Source: Magnaporthiopsis rhizophila (lineage: Eukaryota > Ascomycota > Sordariomycetes > Magnaporthales > Magnaporthaceae). Taken from it: 64,000 bases of DNA. Each line of letters starts with the position of its first letter. The first letter of the stretch is position 1. The position numbers and the translations under genes were made by a program. Below the pieces are notes generated by a model that searched no databases, was not told the origin of the DNA, and saw nothing but the letters and a program-made list of their open reading frames with translations. The DNA is taken from assembly GCA_003049465.1 (NCBI GenBank), contig PYSS01000011.1, positions 186,001-250,000 of the forward strand, given 5' to 3'. Below, in pieces: positions 43,501-55,809 of the stretch.

Positions 43501-46500
43501 CCGCTGCCGAGGAAAAAAAAAAGGCTTCACTCGCTTTTCGCGCCAAACGGCCGAGAGCGGTGAGTGGAAGGATCGGGTGCGGGAAAAAAAGAATTTTTTG
43601 CTTCTTACCTGTCTTCCGAAGCATGGATGTCAGTCGCGGGAGAGTGGGAGAGCGGATGTGGGATCGAGCATGGGACCACAAGCAAACCACACCTCTACCG
43701 TGACATTTCCGATGGCGGCGGAGACGGCCACTCACAGACCGCGGTGGCTGACAGGTCTGGACAATGGCGGGTCCGTGTTTGGTGCCGCTCCGGCGACGAC
43801 GGCACCGTTGCACGACGGGACCCAAGGAGCAAGCATCCCTCGCCCTCCAAAGCGTCCGCAAGCGCCCACACCCAGATATACCCTACCAAATTGGGACTAA
43901 AGCCGCTGCTGTTGGGAATCAGCAGGCGCCGACCAAAGGTGAATGGAATGGTGTGTGGGTGTTGGTGCATCCCAAAGGCTGAGTGGCGTTCTGCACGGCT
44001 GCCAACAAACGCTCCCAAACCCGGTGGGTTCACGACGGCGACGACGACGACGGACGTGCAACTACGACGGCGGCAAGGGACGAGGCAAACACACACTAGA
44101 ACATACAACACAACGCATGGTGTCTCGGCGTCACCCGCCACTTGTGCCCCTCTGCTGTCCTACCTGGCCCGGCGGCAGGCCCTCCCTCCCATGTCTGCAT
44201 GCATGGTAGGTTGTACAGTAAGCAGGTCCGTCGGCAGGATTGCAGCGCGCGTGGGAACACAAGTGGCATGTATGCACTTCCGCAGAAGAGTCGTGTGTTA
44301 CTGTGCGAGTTTACGCACGCCGACGCCACGACCCCTCGCTCGCTTCCTTTTTCCGACCCCACGGCGCCAGCGGGCTGCAGAGGTCGAGTTTTTTCGGCAT
44401 GGATGATGGATGGGGTGGGAAAATTTTGTTTTTTGGCCCCCGCCCACTGAACGGAGTATGTGGCCGCTTCTGCGGCCATGTCGCCCTCTCGTTCGACATG
44501 CCATGGGCCGCACGCATTGCCGAGCTGGCTGGCTGGGTCGGTGACGGGCATGGCCTCGTCCAAGACTTGGATAGACAGGCCACGCCCAAAGAAACGGCCC
44601 GGTGAGGCGAAGAAGAAAGTAAAAACCCGCACAATGCTGGGTGCATAAAAATTAGAAGTGAGGAGAGAAAGTGAGAAGCGATGGAATACACAGCGGAAGC
44701 GCCGCCACCACTGGCATCAGTAACAAAGGATAACAACCGCTGCCGTGGCCGTAGCCGAAATACCTAGTAAGCCGCAAAAATCACCACACGGCCCCGGTAC
44801 AGCAGGCGCCGGGACACGGCCGGCTGTTCTCTGCTGTGATGGTTCCGCTGGCGGCCCTGTCAGGAGTGGGAATGGCTCCCTCGCGATGTGAAGGCCAATC
44901 TAATGCGTCGTATCAACACACCCTCTGCTGTCCGTGATGGAGGAGGGCTACGGGCCGTGATAGGACGTGCTTTGGGTCCCCGCACCCCTCCCACCCCTGC
45001 CCTCGGTCCCTGGAGGGTTTGGTCTAGAGAGGGGTCTTTCTTCTCTCCTCATCGTCCTTATCCTTTTCTTGCCCTACTCCACCACAACCAAGTTTTCCAA
45101 AAGACCTAACCTATCGAACGCCGTCTTTCCCGGACCCGGCCTAGCCTGGGATAGGTGCACGAAAATGGCACATGCGAGAAGCGCCAAGGAAGCAAAAAGA
45201 GCTTGGGAGGGGAGAGTGAAGGCAGATGGGTGGGGCCGGGCGACGACTCGACAGAGCCAGAAGAAAGAAGCAAGTGCAGCTGGGAAGGAAAGGCCAGGGT
45301 GTGCCTGCTCTTGACCGCCGAGTCTCGATGCAGGAGCGACCAGGGATGGCCCGAGCCAATTTCCCATTTTCCGCGAGCCCAAAGGAAGTCCCGACCCATG
45401 ATCTCCACGGGCGGGCCAATCAGGGGCCGCCACTGACTGGCGCGTAGATCCTATTTTTGCAAATGGACGGCTGCATTTTTCGGCCAATGGGAGGCCTCGG
45501 TCCGTCGAGAATGGAAACCCTCGGCGGGAACAGCGGGATGCTCTAGGTTAGGAAGCTCCATCGCTGCTGCTGTGGGGAAGCATCGGCCCAATCGTGGCAC
45601 GGCTCCTGCGAATACCACCAGCCGGCAACCAACCAGCCGTCTTTGTTGCCGCCCGCCCTCCCCCCTCGCGCCCCCGTCGGTCGGTTGCTGGGCGGCTCCA
45701 GTCTGCGCTGCCACCCATCCAGCCCGGCTATTCTTGGCCTCCACATCGGAGCCAGCATGGGCCGACAGGCGACAGGCGTGCGTGGTGCGAGCTGCGTTGT
45801 TCCCCCAACTCCTGCCAGCACCGCCCGCCTTCGCCGGCCGGCCTGGTTGGTTGGGCCTTGACCTTGCGAGCATGGTGGCAAGTGAGGCGGAAGACCACGC
45901 ACGTCCCCTATTCTGGGTGCGTCACGGCAATGTGGACAAGGTGGCCAGCCAGACTGAATGAGGCCACCAGACACGCACTGCCCATCGTTGTGCGATGTCG
46001 CCCAGTCGAGCCAGCGGCAGTGCCGCCGCTTCATCATGGGCGACGGACTCGACTGGGCTGGTTCGTGCTGGGTCCTTGTCCGGATATGCAGGTATTGACG
46101 GGCACTACTGGCTACGATGCCATGCCTTAGGCCTGGCACACATATACGCACACCCATGGCCGATATCACACCATCACGCCTTGTCGCCCCTCTCCCACTC
46201 CCCTCGCCATTCCGAGCCCTCCCATTCCCCGCCCGCTCACCTTTCCTGGCTCTTCCGGACCCCCTCCTCCAAAGTGCTAGCTGCAGCACACCTGCATATC
46301 ACTTTTGCGCCAAAACCAGAGCACATTATCACAGTGTGATGGTCCCCATGCATCGTGCCGCCCTGCTGTGACCCAAGCTTGCCCGCACCATAGTGCACTT
46401 GGTGGCACTTTGTTCCCTGCCCCCCTGCCCTTGATATACTTATTCCCTAGCGATCGCCCGCTCCGGCCGCGGCAGACGCCCCCCTTCCACCTTTTGCGAC

Positions 46501-47088
46501 CCATCGGCGAAGGCTCGGGCATCAACAAAGGTCACCGCATATTGTTTCTCTGTGTCATTTTTCGTATTGTCTTCACCTTCTCACACCCCCGGCCCCCGGC
46601 CCTGTCCTCCCTGTCCCCGGCATCTAGCGAGGACAGACGTATCACATCACACATCGTCGACTGCTCTGTGAGCGCGACTCGCATTCGCGTCTTACATACA
46701 TACATATACATACACCAGCTCCTGCCTGCGTGCGACCAACCTACATACATCAACCTGCCTACACACGTACCTTACCTTACCGGCCTCCAGCATATCCACT
46801 GGTTCCCGGCAGTCCCAGAGGCGGACCTGCGTCGCAAACGGCCAATAATTGGACGCGGGGAAAGGATCCTTCACTGCACAAGCGTCAGCGACGAAAAAAG
46901 CACACACATGATGGTATGACAATGCACTCTGTACACTGCTGGAGCCCGGCGAACCATTTGCGGAGGGACGAGGTCTGCCTCATGGCCGTCCTTTCGCGGG
47001 GCCGCCTGCAAGATACGGCGAACCTCAACTAACACCAAAAATCAAGGCATCTATTCGCAGCGCCGGCAACGGGCGGCCGCATCCCGAG

Positions 47089-49663
47089 ATGCTGCAAAAA
47101 CCGCACCTGCACGAGACTTTCTTCAGTCTCAAGAACGCAGGCCCTCAGCAGCGGCCGCAGTCTGTTGCCACCGAGTTCATGGAGTCGGACTTTGACGACG
47201 ACGAGATCCTCAGCGACGTTGAAGACGGCGAGAGCTCTCCAAGGATAAGCTTGAATTCGGTAAGTGTCCTTTGTCTTGATTGCCGGCATAAGCGGAAAAA
47301 CAAGCTTCGCTGTATCGAAGTCGGAAAGCCTGTTGCTGATCTGCTTTCGCCCACAGTCCGGCCAGCCCAGCTTCACAACACTGTCTTCGTACGAAGAGGC
47401 TCAGACGCCGAGGTCGTTCCGCGCCAGGACTGCCTTCCAGGTCGAGACAGAATCGCTGCAGCAGGTTGAGGGCCCCAGGGGACCGCACCTTTTCAGGAGT
47501 TCCAGCTTGTCGGCGCACTCGGCCGAGTTTGAGCACGCCCTGTCGCTGTCACCAATAACGCCCAAAGCACCACCACAGGGGACCGAGTACCACCTGCCCG
47601 TCGCCCTGGACCTGACGCCACTGCCCAACAGGAGGCGAGGCAGCGGTCCCCGCTTCACAGACGCCGAGCTCGACACGTGCGATCTGGCCGACTGGAAGCC
47701 CGAGATGGTGGCTCAGCAGATGCTCAACGCCGGCGTCGAGCAGCAGACTGCCGAGCGCTTCGTCGAGAACGACATCACGGGCGCCATCCTGATGACGCTC
47801 AAGTTCCGCGACCTGCAGGAGTTGGGCATCACCTCGTTCGGCACGCGCACCAAGGTCTGGAACGAGATCCTCAACATGCTCGACATCCAGGTCCCCTCAG
47901 AACGGCCCGAGACTGTCATTGAAGACGAGCCCGACCGCGAGGTCCGGAGAGAGCAGCGGGCGATGGACATGGCCATAGAGAAGCCAAAGCGCAAGCAGAG
48001 TCGGCGGAAGCAGAAGCAGCTAGGCGACGATATCATCTCGCCGCTCGAGTCTGTGTCCATCGTTGGCATCGAACAGATGATGCCCAAGCCGCACCACTGC
48101 AAAAAGGGCGAGAACTGCTCAAAGTGGAAGCGCAACCAGCGCATGATCGAGGCTTTCAAGAACGACCACCCCTTTGTCGACATGGACAAGGGCGGCGTCA
48201 TCATGGTTGCTGGCGACCCCGGCAACCCCCTGACCGCCGAGGCTCTGAACCGCAAGGAACCCGACATGTTCCGCCCCGTGTCCGATGCCATCCCCTCGGT
48301 CGTGGCCTCGTCCGACATCATGGGCACTGATGGCATCCCGCCGCTGCAATACCTGCAGGAGGCTGCCCTGCGCAACATCCAAGCACAGGATCCCCAGGAC
48401 AATGTGCGCCAGTTCCTCAGCTTCCAGCACCAGGCCGCCACCCCCGTGCCTGGATCTAGCGAGGTGCCGCCCACACCTCCCTTTGAGCTCTACCCTCAAC
48501 AGCAGCCACATCACGCGCAGAAGGCCATGAGATCGCTGCCCAGGCTTGCCATCCCCGGCCAGCAAATCAGGACCATGAACCAGACACCAGCCTCGGCCGT
48601 CACCGTGATGCAGCACCGCTCACGCGAGCGTTCCTCGCCGAGGAACTCGCTGGGCCCGTCGCCCGAAACTACCCCGACGGCGCCTTACCGTTTCGGTACT
48701 CCCTTCTCGGACATGGACGTGCCCTTGACGGCGATCCCGCTCGGCCCGGTAGCCCGCGACTTCTCGCAATCCGTGCCGCCTGACATGAACTACCGCGCGG
48801 CGCCGAGCGGCCACATGCGCTCCGCTTCCCGCTCTTCCAAGCGGCCGTCGTTCCCCATTCTTCCCGCCCTGGATGAGAACCGGGTGGCCGTCATGTCGCC
48901 GCAGCGGCGCAACGGCACGTCCTCGCCTTCCAGCAGCGGTGGCGGCTCCCCCGTCGCTGGCGCCCAGCACCAGCAGCACAACAAGAGGCCTCTGCAGGCG
49001 CCCCCGCGGGTGCAGTATCCTTGGTCCAAGGAGCGAGTAGAGTACGAGAAGGCCATCGCGCCACCCCCGGGCAAGTCTGGTGGGATGGTGGGCCCTGCTT
49101 CGGCCGCGACGTCGGGCTCGCCGCACGGCGTGGTCGGCGCGTCCCACGACGCCGAGGGCATCACGTACCAGGGCCCCATGCGCAAGCGCAAGACGCGCAT
49201 GCTCCGGCACGAGTGGCACGAGCACTACTTCACGCTCAAGGGCACTCGCCTGGCCATGCACAAGGACGCTCACGACATTGGCCGCACGCTCGAGTACGTC
49301 GACATTGACGACTATGCCGTCGCGTGCTCGAGCCTGGCGGGCACCAGCAAGCTCAACGCCGCCTTCCGCGCCATGAACATCCGCCGCGGCAGCGAGAACG
49401 ACGCGGGCGCCTTCAGCTTCCAGCTCATCCCCCAGGACCCCCGCGGAGGCGTCAAGCTGCTGCGCAAGCGGGAGAGCGTCAACCCTGGTGCCGGCCACAC
49501 CTCGTCCGACGGCGAGGGCATCAACGGCACGGGCAAGACGCACTACTTTGCCGTCAAGGGCCGCGACGACCGCATCGACTGGATGCGGGAGCTGATGCTC
49601 GCCAAGGCCCTCAAACAGAAGGGCGAGGGCTTTGAGATCAGCGTCAACGGCAACATGATTTGA
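47089..49663 (+). CDS. SAM and PH domain protein
   Basis: Exons 47089-47259 and 47357-49663 with a 97-bp GTAAGT...CAG intron in phase 0; 825 residues. A SAM domain lies at about 168-233 (LADWKPEMVAQQML, NDITGAILMTLKFRDLQELGI). A conserved Cys/His-containing block follows (KPHHCKKGENCSKWKR). A long Pro/Ser-rich linker comes next, and a C-terminal PH domain at about 690-815 (KTRMLRHEWHEHYFTLKG, HYFAVKGRDDRIDWMREL). SAM-linker-PH order recalls the yeast Boi1/Boi2 and fission-yeast Pob1 polarity proteins, but no SH3 domain is present, so the equivalence is uncertain. PH binding to phosphoinositides at growth sites would be the expected role. The frame is open further upstream; a two-codon first exon at 46908-46913 spliced (GTATGA...AAG) to 47047 would add about 16 residues and is a real alternative. 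Confidence 0.85.
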
Positions 49664-51318
49664 ACGAGGAGAAAAGTAATAGCATCCACGATCCAAAATC
49701 AGAAAAAAAAAAAAAAAAAAAGCCAACACACGTCATTTACACCTCGCGTTTGCCTGATTTTCCCTTCCTCACTACATCCTATCATCTATCTCACTCTCCA
49801 CTACACTTACGTTCTCGTCCATCAAACCGGTTTGATCATCATCGTTTTGCAAACACATTTCGGCATCTTTCACATCAAGCGTCAGTCGAGCATTTTTTTT
49901 TGGCTTGTTTGAATCCATTTGAGGCGTTTTTTATCTTGGGGGCATAAACTTTTACGAACACTGCCAACGGTGAATGACTTAAACTACTGAAAGATACCTC
50001 GACAGCCATCCCCTGTTTCTGCTGCTCCCGTCGAGCACAAAAGGGTCCCCGGTTTGTGTTTCTGCTTTTTTTTTGCCATTTTTGTCATTTTTGTTTTCGA
50101 AGCTCTCTTTACTACTCAAGCTTAGCTAGTCGAATAATTGTATAGTGTCAATTACCATTACTTGAAGTCCCGTTGTACATTTGATGTTGGTGATCAGATC
50201 CGGAGCTGTATTTCCCAGGCTGGTGGAAGGAAGTACTTGGGTTCTCGCGGATATCACTATCAGCGTGACGATAGATTGTCCGCGTAGGTCGTCCCTGGCA
50301 CGACGAATTATTTGATCGAGGAGCGGTGGCCAAGACGCTGAGAATGCGGGAGGATGTCAAACCTCTTGCTGATGCGCAAATCGGTCCTAGTGGAGAGAGA
50401 TGCCGAGCCTGATAGCTAGGAGGATGATGAATCCCACAACCCTCCCCAGATCTTGCGACAAGGCTGTCACGCTGAATGTTAACCGCGTTGACTAGTATTG
50501 TCTATTGCATCCTTGTGTCTGGAGTTAAAGGGATCAGATGTTTGTGTTTATGTGATCTAGTTGAGATTTGTCCGAGTCTCCGTGTGCCGGTATTCATTTT
50601 GCTGGTGTATGCGATATTAAAAGACGTCGATCCAACACAACCCACGTTGCTCTTTATTCGTAGGACGGGGTGACGCAAACGATGTCAATGGGAAGCATGG
50701 GCCCTTTGATGCGTATATCAGGCCGGTCGGCAGCATGTCTATCACTCCTTCCACGACATACGGGGACTGTATGAGTGCTTAAGAGCCAAGATCCCGTTTT
50801 GTAAATCCAACTCTCTGTAGGTCAGGGTTCGCCCGGGGTAAGTGTGCCTGCACCTGGAAATATTGAAAAAAGGAAATGGAACCACCGCGAGATTTGAGAA
50901 CTGGGGGTTTTCGTAGCCAGGACTTGCAAACATAAATGTGCCTGGTGAGCTTTTGCTACCGCTCTTTTCTTATTTATTTGTTCCATATATTTGTAGTACG
51001 CTGGATACTTCAAACAAAAGCAGGATTCTCGTTTGTACAGGGGCGCATAGTTACAGCTAGTATATCATCATACATTTGCTTCCACGTTCAAAGAGGGAGC
51101 GTTGGGTCAAAGCCAAGAAACCCCGTGTCAGCCACCAACTGGCTCAAGCGTCGCCGCAGTGGAAATCTGTGAATCTGGTGAGGTGACACCTCGCCGTCGA
51201 CCTGTCTTGTGAGGTTGTATACTAACGGCACGTCGCAGGCTCACACACTGCCAGCTCGCGAGCGGGTTCCATTGTGATTCCGGCCATCTATTTTTCTCTC
51301 TATTGTCCATCCTGGTCA
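49664..51318. other. convergent intergenic region
   Basis: About 1.65 kb between the SAM-PH gene and the mitoribosomal gene. A 19-A run lies at 49703-49721, just after the SAM-PH stop codon. AT content is higher than elsewhere. No gene is seen. Confidence 0.5.
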
Positions 51319-52335
51319 TCACCGGATAAGCGACGGAGTCCCCACAGCCAGGTTCGCACGCGTGGCCACAACGTTCCAGTCGATGTGATCCCACCACTTG
51401 TAAATGTACTCGCGCTTGCCCTCCTTTCCGTCCGGGGTCAGGATGCCGTAGTCGGGCAGGTAGACGTGCTCCCACGTGTTGAGGCACAGCACGGGCACGA
51501 CGCTCTTGAGCCCTCCCGGGGCCGGCTCGGCCTTTGCGCCCGCACCCGCGCCCGCGTTGGTGGGCGACGACGGCGCCACGGCGGCCTTTTGGCTGGCCAT
51601 CCACTCGTCGACGTTGCCGCCCGTGTTCATGTCGGTGCGCTGCTGGCGCCAGTGCGCCTCGGCGTAGGGGGTGCCCGCCAGGTACGTGACCAGCAGGCGG
51701 AAGGGCTCGGCGACCGAGGTCGGGTGGCGCGCGCGCACCAGCCAGACGTAACCCGGGCCAAACATGGCGAAAGCGGTAAAGAGGAACTCGCGCCGCAGCG
51801 TGTCGATGCTGCCAAACGCCTCGACCAGCTGCTCCTTGAGCTCCGGCGGGATGGGCGGGCCCTTGTGGCACAGGCCGTTGAAGAAGAACTCGTTGTTGTG
51901 CGCCATGCTGGCGTAGTTGAAGGTCGGCGCCTTGCCCGGGTCGCGCGCCGTCCTGATGATGAGGCTGTGTAGCCCGTTGGGCGTGTTGCTCGCATCATCC
52001 TCGTGGCCTAGGTAGGTAAGAAGAGGAATCATCAGCACCAAATATCGGGGAACCCCGCTCCGCTCGAGGCGATTGAGGAAGGAATTGGGTTCCAAGGAGC
52101 TGGACAAGACGCAAAACTAACCAACAGTGAGCTTGTTCAGCTTCTCGAGGACCAGGGTCTGGTATTGTGTGTAGGCAAAGTCGACGGCCTCGGGGCTCAG
52201 GAACTGGTGTCCCTCCTCGCCGATGCCCTTGGTAGCAAAGTCGTGCTTTAGCGGCCGCAGCTTGTGGATGTACCTCGCCTGCGGTATCCTGGCCAGCTGC
52301 CCCAGGCGCGGCAGTCGTATCCTCGGGCGTAACAT
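51319..52335 (-). CDS. mitochondrial small-subunit ribosomal protein with Fe/Mn-SOD fold (mS42/mS43 type)
   Basis: Exons on the minus strand 52335-52122 and 52007-51319, phase 1, 114-bp intron; 300 residues. The N-terminus is basic and Ser/Thr-poor with many Arg (MLRPRIRLPRLGQLARIP), as in mitochondrial presequences. The body is an iron/manganese superoxide dismutase fold: FNYASMAHNNEFFFNGL, LRREFLFTAFAMFGPGYVWLV, then LNTWEHVYLPDYG. The metal ligands are not conserved: the Asp of the DxWEH motif is Asn, and one of the two His in the HNxxFF region is replaced. Dismutase activity is therefore unlikely. This is the pattern of the fungal mitoribosomal proteins Rsm26 and Mrp1, often annotated 37S ribosomal protein S26. 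I cannot decide between the two from the sequence alone. Confidence 0.83.
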
Positions 52336-53089
52336 GGTGAATATGGACTTGCTGGCGCGTTGGCGGCGGCGACAGCGGTGGTATATATTCCCCTAGGCCA
52401 GCCGAGCTCCCCAGCTTCTTTTTTTTGGTCGCGCAAAGATGGCGGTTTGACGCCTGAATCGTCAGGCAAATAAAGATTTTCGTTCGCTGCGGGCCGCCTC
52501 GATTCAATGTGGGGGGGATCGATCAGCTAGCTCCAAGGAACCGCCCGCCCCTGGACTCGGGAAGGCTGCCAGGAATTGTCCCAGAATGCAACTTGCAGAT
52601 CGTCCAGCCACAGTGACCATGGCTGGCTGCCAAGTATCGGCGGCAGCAGCAAGGTTTTCGGGCGGAGATCGGAATGGATGCTGGAAGTCCGTCGTCTTCT
52701 CCTTGCATGTTGTAGCGGACAGCGGACAGCCGATGGCGCGACCAGCCATCACCTGATCCATGTCCTTGGCTCTCCAGCCCCAGATCGCATTCCGCAACGC
52801 TCGGTTTTCAATCCTGGAGATATTGAAATTCAGTCTATTTCATAAATCATTCATGATGCTGCGTGTGCCGATTCCGGCCTGCCCGCCCGAGCAAATTTCT
52901 TGTCCTGCGGAAGATTCAACCCTGACGCCGTTCGCCAATGCTGAGAAGCCCAAACATCCAAGAGGAAAGGAAGAAAGCCCCTCATCCCTCCGCCTTACAG
53001 TCTACCGTGCGTGTCGTAAACATGACGGGGGTGATAATCCTACAGGAAGTGGAGGTAACCCATTCTTTATCTCGCAACGCACCCCGCCC
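52336..53089. other. intergenic region between two minus-strand genes
   Basis: About 750 bp with the promoter of the mitoribosomal gene and the 3' end of the next gene. No further gene is seen. Confidence 0.5.
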
Positions 53090-54349
53090 TTAATCTTCGA
53101 TCAGTCCCAGGACGTCCAGCTCCGTCCTGACCATGCGCTCGAACTCGTCCCTGTCGATGCCGGCGGCGCGCGACAGTAGGAACAGGCTCTTGATGGACCG
53201 CGACACGTGCTGCTTGATCCCGAACTCGCTCTGCTCTCGTCGCTCCGCCGACTCCTCGAGCTTGGCCACCATGGACGAACCGGTCGAGCTGCTTACCGCC
53301 GCGCTCGACGACGGCCTTGGGTGCAGCAGCCGCTCCAGACGTTCCTTCTCGTCCTCGTCGGTCGACTTGTGCGAGCCGAGCGACGACACCGCCGTCTCGG
53401 GCCCGCCCGCTAGCGTCCAGACCCCTTGCGTCTCGCCCGGCTGCGGCTCCTCAACTGCCGCTGGGCGTGCCAGGCCCAGTGGGGGCACGACCACACCCGC
53501 CTCGGCCAGGTTGGCCTCCTCGTCCGGGTCGTGATTGTCCATGGCCGGCTGGACCGAATCATACTGGGCGAAATAGGCTTCTTCTGCGGCCGCCATGTGG
53601 CGGGAGATGTCTGCTGCTTGCGGGGCTTGCTGTGCTGATGCCGGTGCGGGTGATCGCTTTATCGCCGGGGAGCGTGCCGGCGTCGCATCGTACCGAGCCC
53701 AATAGTCGTCGTCGTCCTCCTCCTCGAGCTCCTGTCCATGTCCTCCGCCTGCTCCGGCCACCGACAGTGCTGCATCCTGTTTGGTCACGCTCTTGGTCGT
53801 GCCTGGAGCCAGTCGTGCCTGGACCGTCTCCTTGTATTCGCTCTCGGCCTCGGTGATGCTGGGCTTGCCGCCGAACGACGCAAATGGGGACGGCCGGTCC
53901 GCCACGCTGACCTCGCCAACCCTCCAGCCGTCGCCACCGCCCTGCGGGTCGCCCGTGCAATAGACGAGGCGGAAAAAAAGATCGAAGGCATTGAGGACGA
54001 CAAGAGCCTGCAAGGTCTCCTGGTCCAGCCGGCGGTATCTGATCTCCACGTCAGCGTCCCAGTCGACTTCGACCTCGCCCGAGGCGGGGTGTGGCTCGAA
54101 GCTGTCGCCGCGGGCGATCTCGGCGAGGCGGGAGGCCTTGGCGGTGTCGTAGGAGAGAAGGCGGATCCACGGCTCGGTGCTCGCGGCAGAAAGCAGCTGG
54201 ACACGTTGGCGGAGGATGGGCGAAAGGAGAGGAAGGATAGCAGCGGCCGGCTCGGTGGCGACTGCGGCGCCTGGTAGCGAGGGCAGGAGCGGGCCGACTA
54301 TCCCCCTGACGTCTGGGGGACTGATGGTTGCTGTTGAAGCTGCTGCCAT
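53090..54349 (-). CDS. conserved-looking acidic protein, function unknown
   Basis: Single exon, 419 residues from the Met at 54349. The frame is open 41 codons further up to 54472, but that part is basic low-complexity and the ATG at 54349 sits directly before an Ala/Thr-rich start typical of fungal proteins. Residues 1-150 look folded: ILRQRVQLLSAASTEPWIRLLSYD, VEIRYRRLDQETLQALVVL, FDLFFRLVYC. The middle is acidic and disordered with ELEEEDDDDYWARYD followed by a second YFAQYD motif about 60 residues on. The C-terminal 60 residues are predicted helical (HVSRSIKSLFLLSRAAGIDRDEF). There is no signal peptide or membrane segment. I do not recognise the family. Confidence 0.78.
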   Translation of the reverse strand: MAAASTATISPPDVRGIVGPLLPSLPGAAVATEPAAAILPLLSPILRQRVQLLSAASTEPWIRLLSYDTAKASRLAEIARGDSFEPHPASGEVEVDWDADVEIRYRRLDQETLQALVVLNAFDLFFRLVYCTGDPQGGGDGWRVGEVSVADRPSPFASFGGKPSITEAESEYKETVQARLAPGTTKSVTKQDAALSVAGAGGGHGQELEEEDDDDYWARYDATPARSPAIKRSPAPASAQQAPQAADISRHMAAAEEAYFAQYDSVQPAMDNHDPDEEANLAEAGVVVPPLGLARPAAVEEPQPGETQGVWTLAGGPETAVSSLGSHKSTDEDEKERLERLLHPRPSSSAAVSSSTGSSMVAKLEESAERREQSEFGIKQHVSRSIKSLFLLSRAAGIDRDEFERMVRTELDVLGLIED

Positions 54350-55809
54350 TTTTCTTCTTCTTTCTTTTGGCCGTCTTTTTGGCAAGGGCGTATATGCAAT
54401 GGGCCGCCCCGTGGGATCTGTCTCTTGTCTGCTTATGTATCTGACGTGACGGGCAGAGGTGAGATATGACACTTAAGGCAGGCTGGGTGATGTCGGGTCG
54501 TTCGGGTATCCAATGGATATTATCACATGCGATAAGACGCCGGTTTCATCTGGCGAACCTCAGGGGTGGTGCGATTGTGTAAAGATTGACTCAGGCGGCA
54601 TGCTGTTATGGTTACGGGGAAACCAGGGGTCAAAGATTAAAGAAAACGAGGCGGGCTGGGAAAACAGAGATGTGTATACCTACCTACATATGTATGTGTA
54701 TTTATCGAGCGAGGAAAAGGGTGCAATGCTAGGTGGGCGGCATGTGCAATCGTCAAACACTGGCGGCTCGCCCATCTTCCCGATGGCAGTGGCACCGTTT
54801 CCCCCCCGCGGCCTGGGTCCTGAGTCTGGGGCACGTCACAGGACGTGCTGGGGTGGGCGATAAAGGGCATGTGCCGTGGGCGCCGTGCGCCGTTGTGTTC
54901 TGCCGCCTTCTCCACCTGACACCCCCTGGTCTTCTCGTCATGGGTGGATGGTTCGGGCTAGCGGAAAGCTGCGGAAGAATGGAGCTGCGGGAGCCATTGG
55001 ACGACCCCCACAGGCTGCCTGCCGCGCCCGTAAACGCTATGTGGGTGGAGATCCATCCACTGGAATGGATGGATGCCATCCGCGAGCGTCGCCGTGCCGA
55101 GTATCTTACCCTGGACCTTTGGCGAGTGCCAAATATATGAAAACGCATCCTGTGCGTGTCCGCCGCAATTGAGTTTCGGTTGTTTTGTTCTTGGCGTACT
55201 TACGCTTTGTTTGCTCGTTTCCTGGATGACATGGATGGAATGGCTTCCATTTTCCTTAGCGATGAGTGTTTCGATCCGAGCGCGTGGCCGTGGGTGGCTT
55301 GAGATCACGCCGGACGTTGCAGGTCCCTGCATTTGGCAAGGACGGGAAAGGGAGCTTCGATCCTATCAGTCTCGATCGATTTGGCTTGCATGTGGCTGAA
55401 GAGCAGCAGTCAATACCACCAGCTCCATTCGAGCGATCAAAGACTTGTGCGGCTTTTGTCTTGGCGAGGGTTCCCCTAGCGTGTTGAATCGAAAAACCAC
55501 CCACGTCATCAGCCGCAATCCACACCGACCTGCGCGTTATCGTGATGTGACGGCGGACATTGGACGAAAAAGATCGGATCAAACCCTTGCCAAATTTATA
55601 TCATCAAAGGCTTAATTTGAGTTTGCCATTCGACCGATTTGTCTACGACGTCTTGCAGGCTGCGGCAATCCGAGCCTAGAAATCATCGGCTTGCGACCAC
55701 ATTTCATCGGCTCCCATCGACGCAACAGTGGTTACGGGCTCGGCAACGGGTACAAGACAGCCCGGCTGTTCCTAGGCGTTCCTAGGCGGGGTCTTCAGAG
55801 TCCGGGTGC
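54350..55809. promoter_or_regulatory. divergent intergenic region upstream of TPC1
   Basis: About 1.46 kb between the divergent starts of the acidic-protein gene and TPC1. No coding region or RNA gene is recognised. Confidence 0.45.

Larger units (their letters stand above)
35844..47088. promoter_or_regulatory. 11.2-kb divergent intergenic region without a supported gene
   Basis: It separates the start of the PRO1-type regulator (-) from that of the SAM-PH gene (+). Open frames of up to about 280 codons occur on both strands, but they overlap each other, have Arg/Pro/Ser-rich GC-driven composition, and lack domains and splice structure. Simple-sequence tracts are frequent: a 28-A run at 39488-39515, GAAA units near 40555-40578 and ACGC units near 42810-42840. 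Long regulatory regions and leaders are usual for developmental transcription factors, and non-coding transcripts are possible, but neither can be shown here. Confidence 0.5.

Noticed and set aside
41241..44406. Open frames of 240-280 codons inside the long intergenic region
   Set aside because: Composition is that of random GC-rich DNA, neighbouring frames on both strands are equally open, and no motif or intron structure is present.
48620..49729. 369-codon open frame antisense to the SAM-PH gene
   Set aside because: Arg/Ala/Val-rich shadow of a strongly coding exon, no domain and no splice sites.
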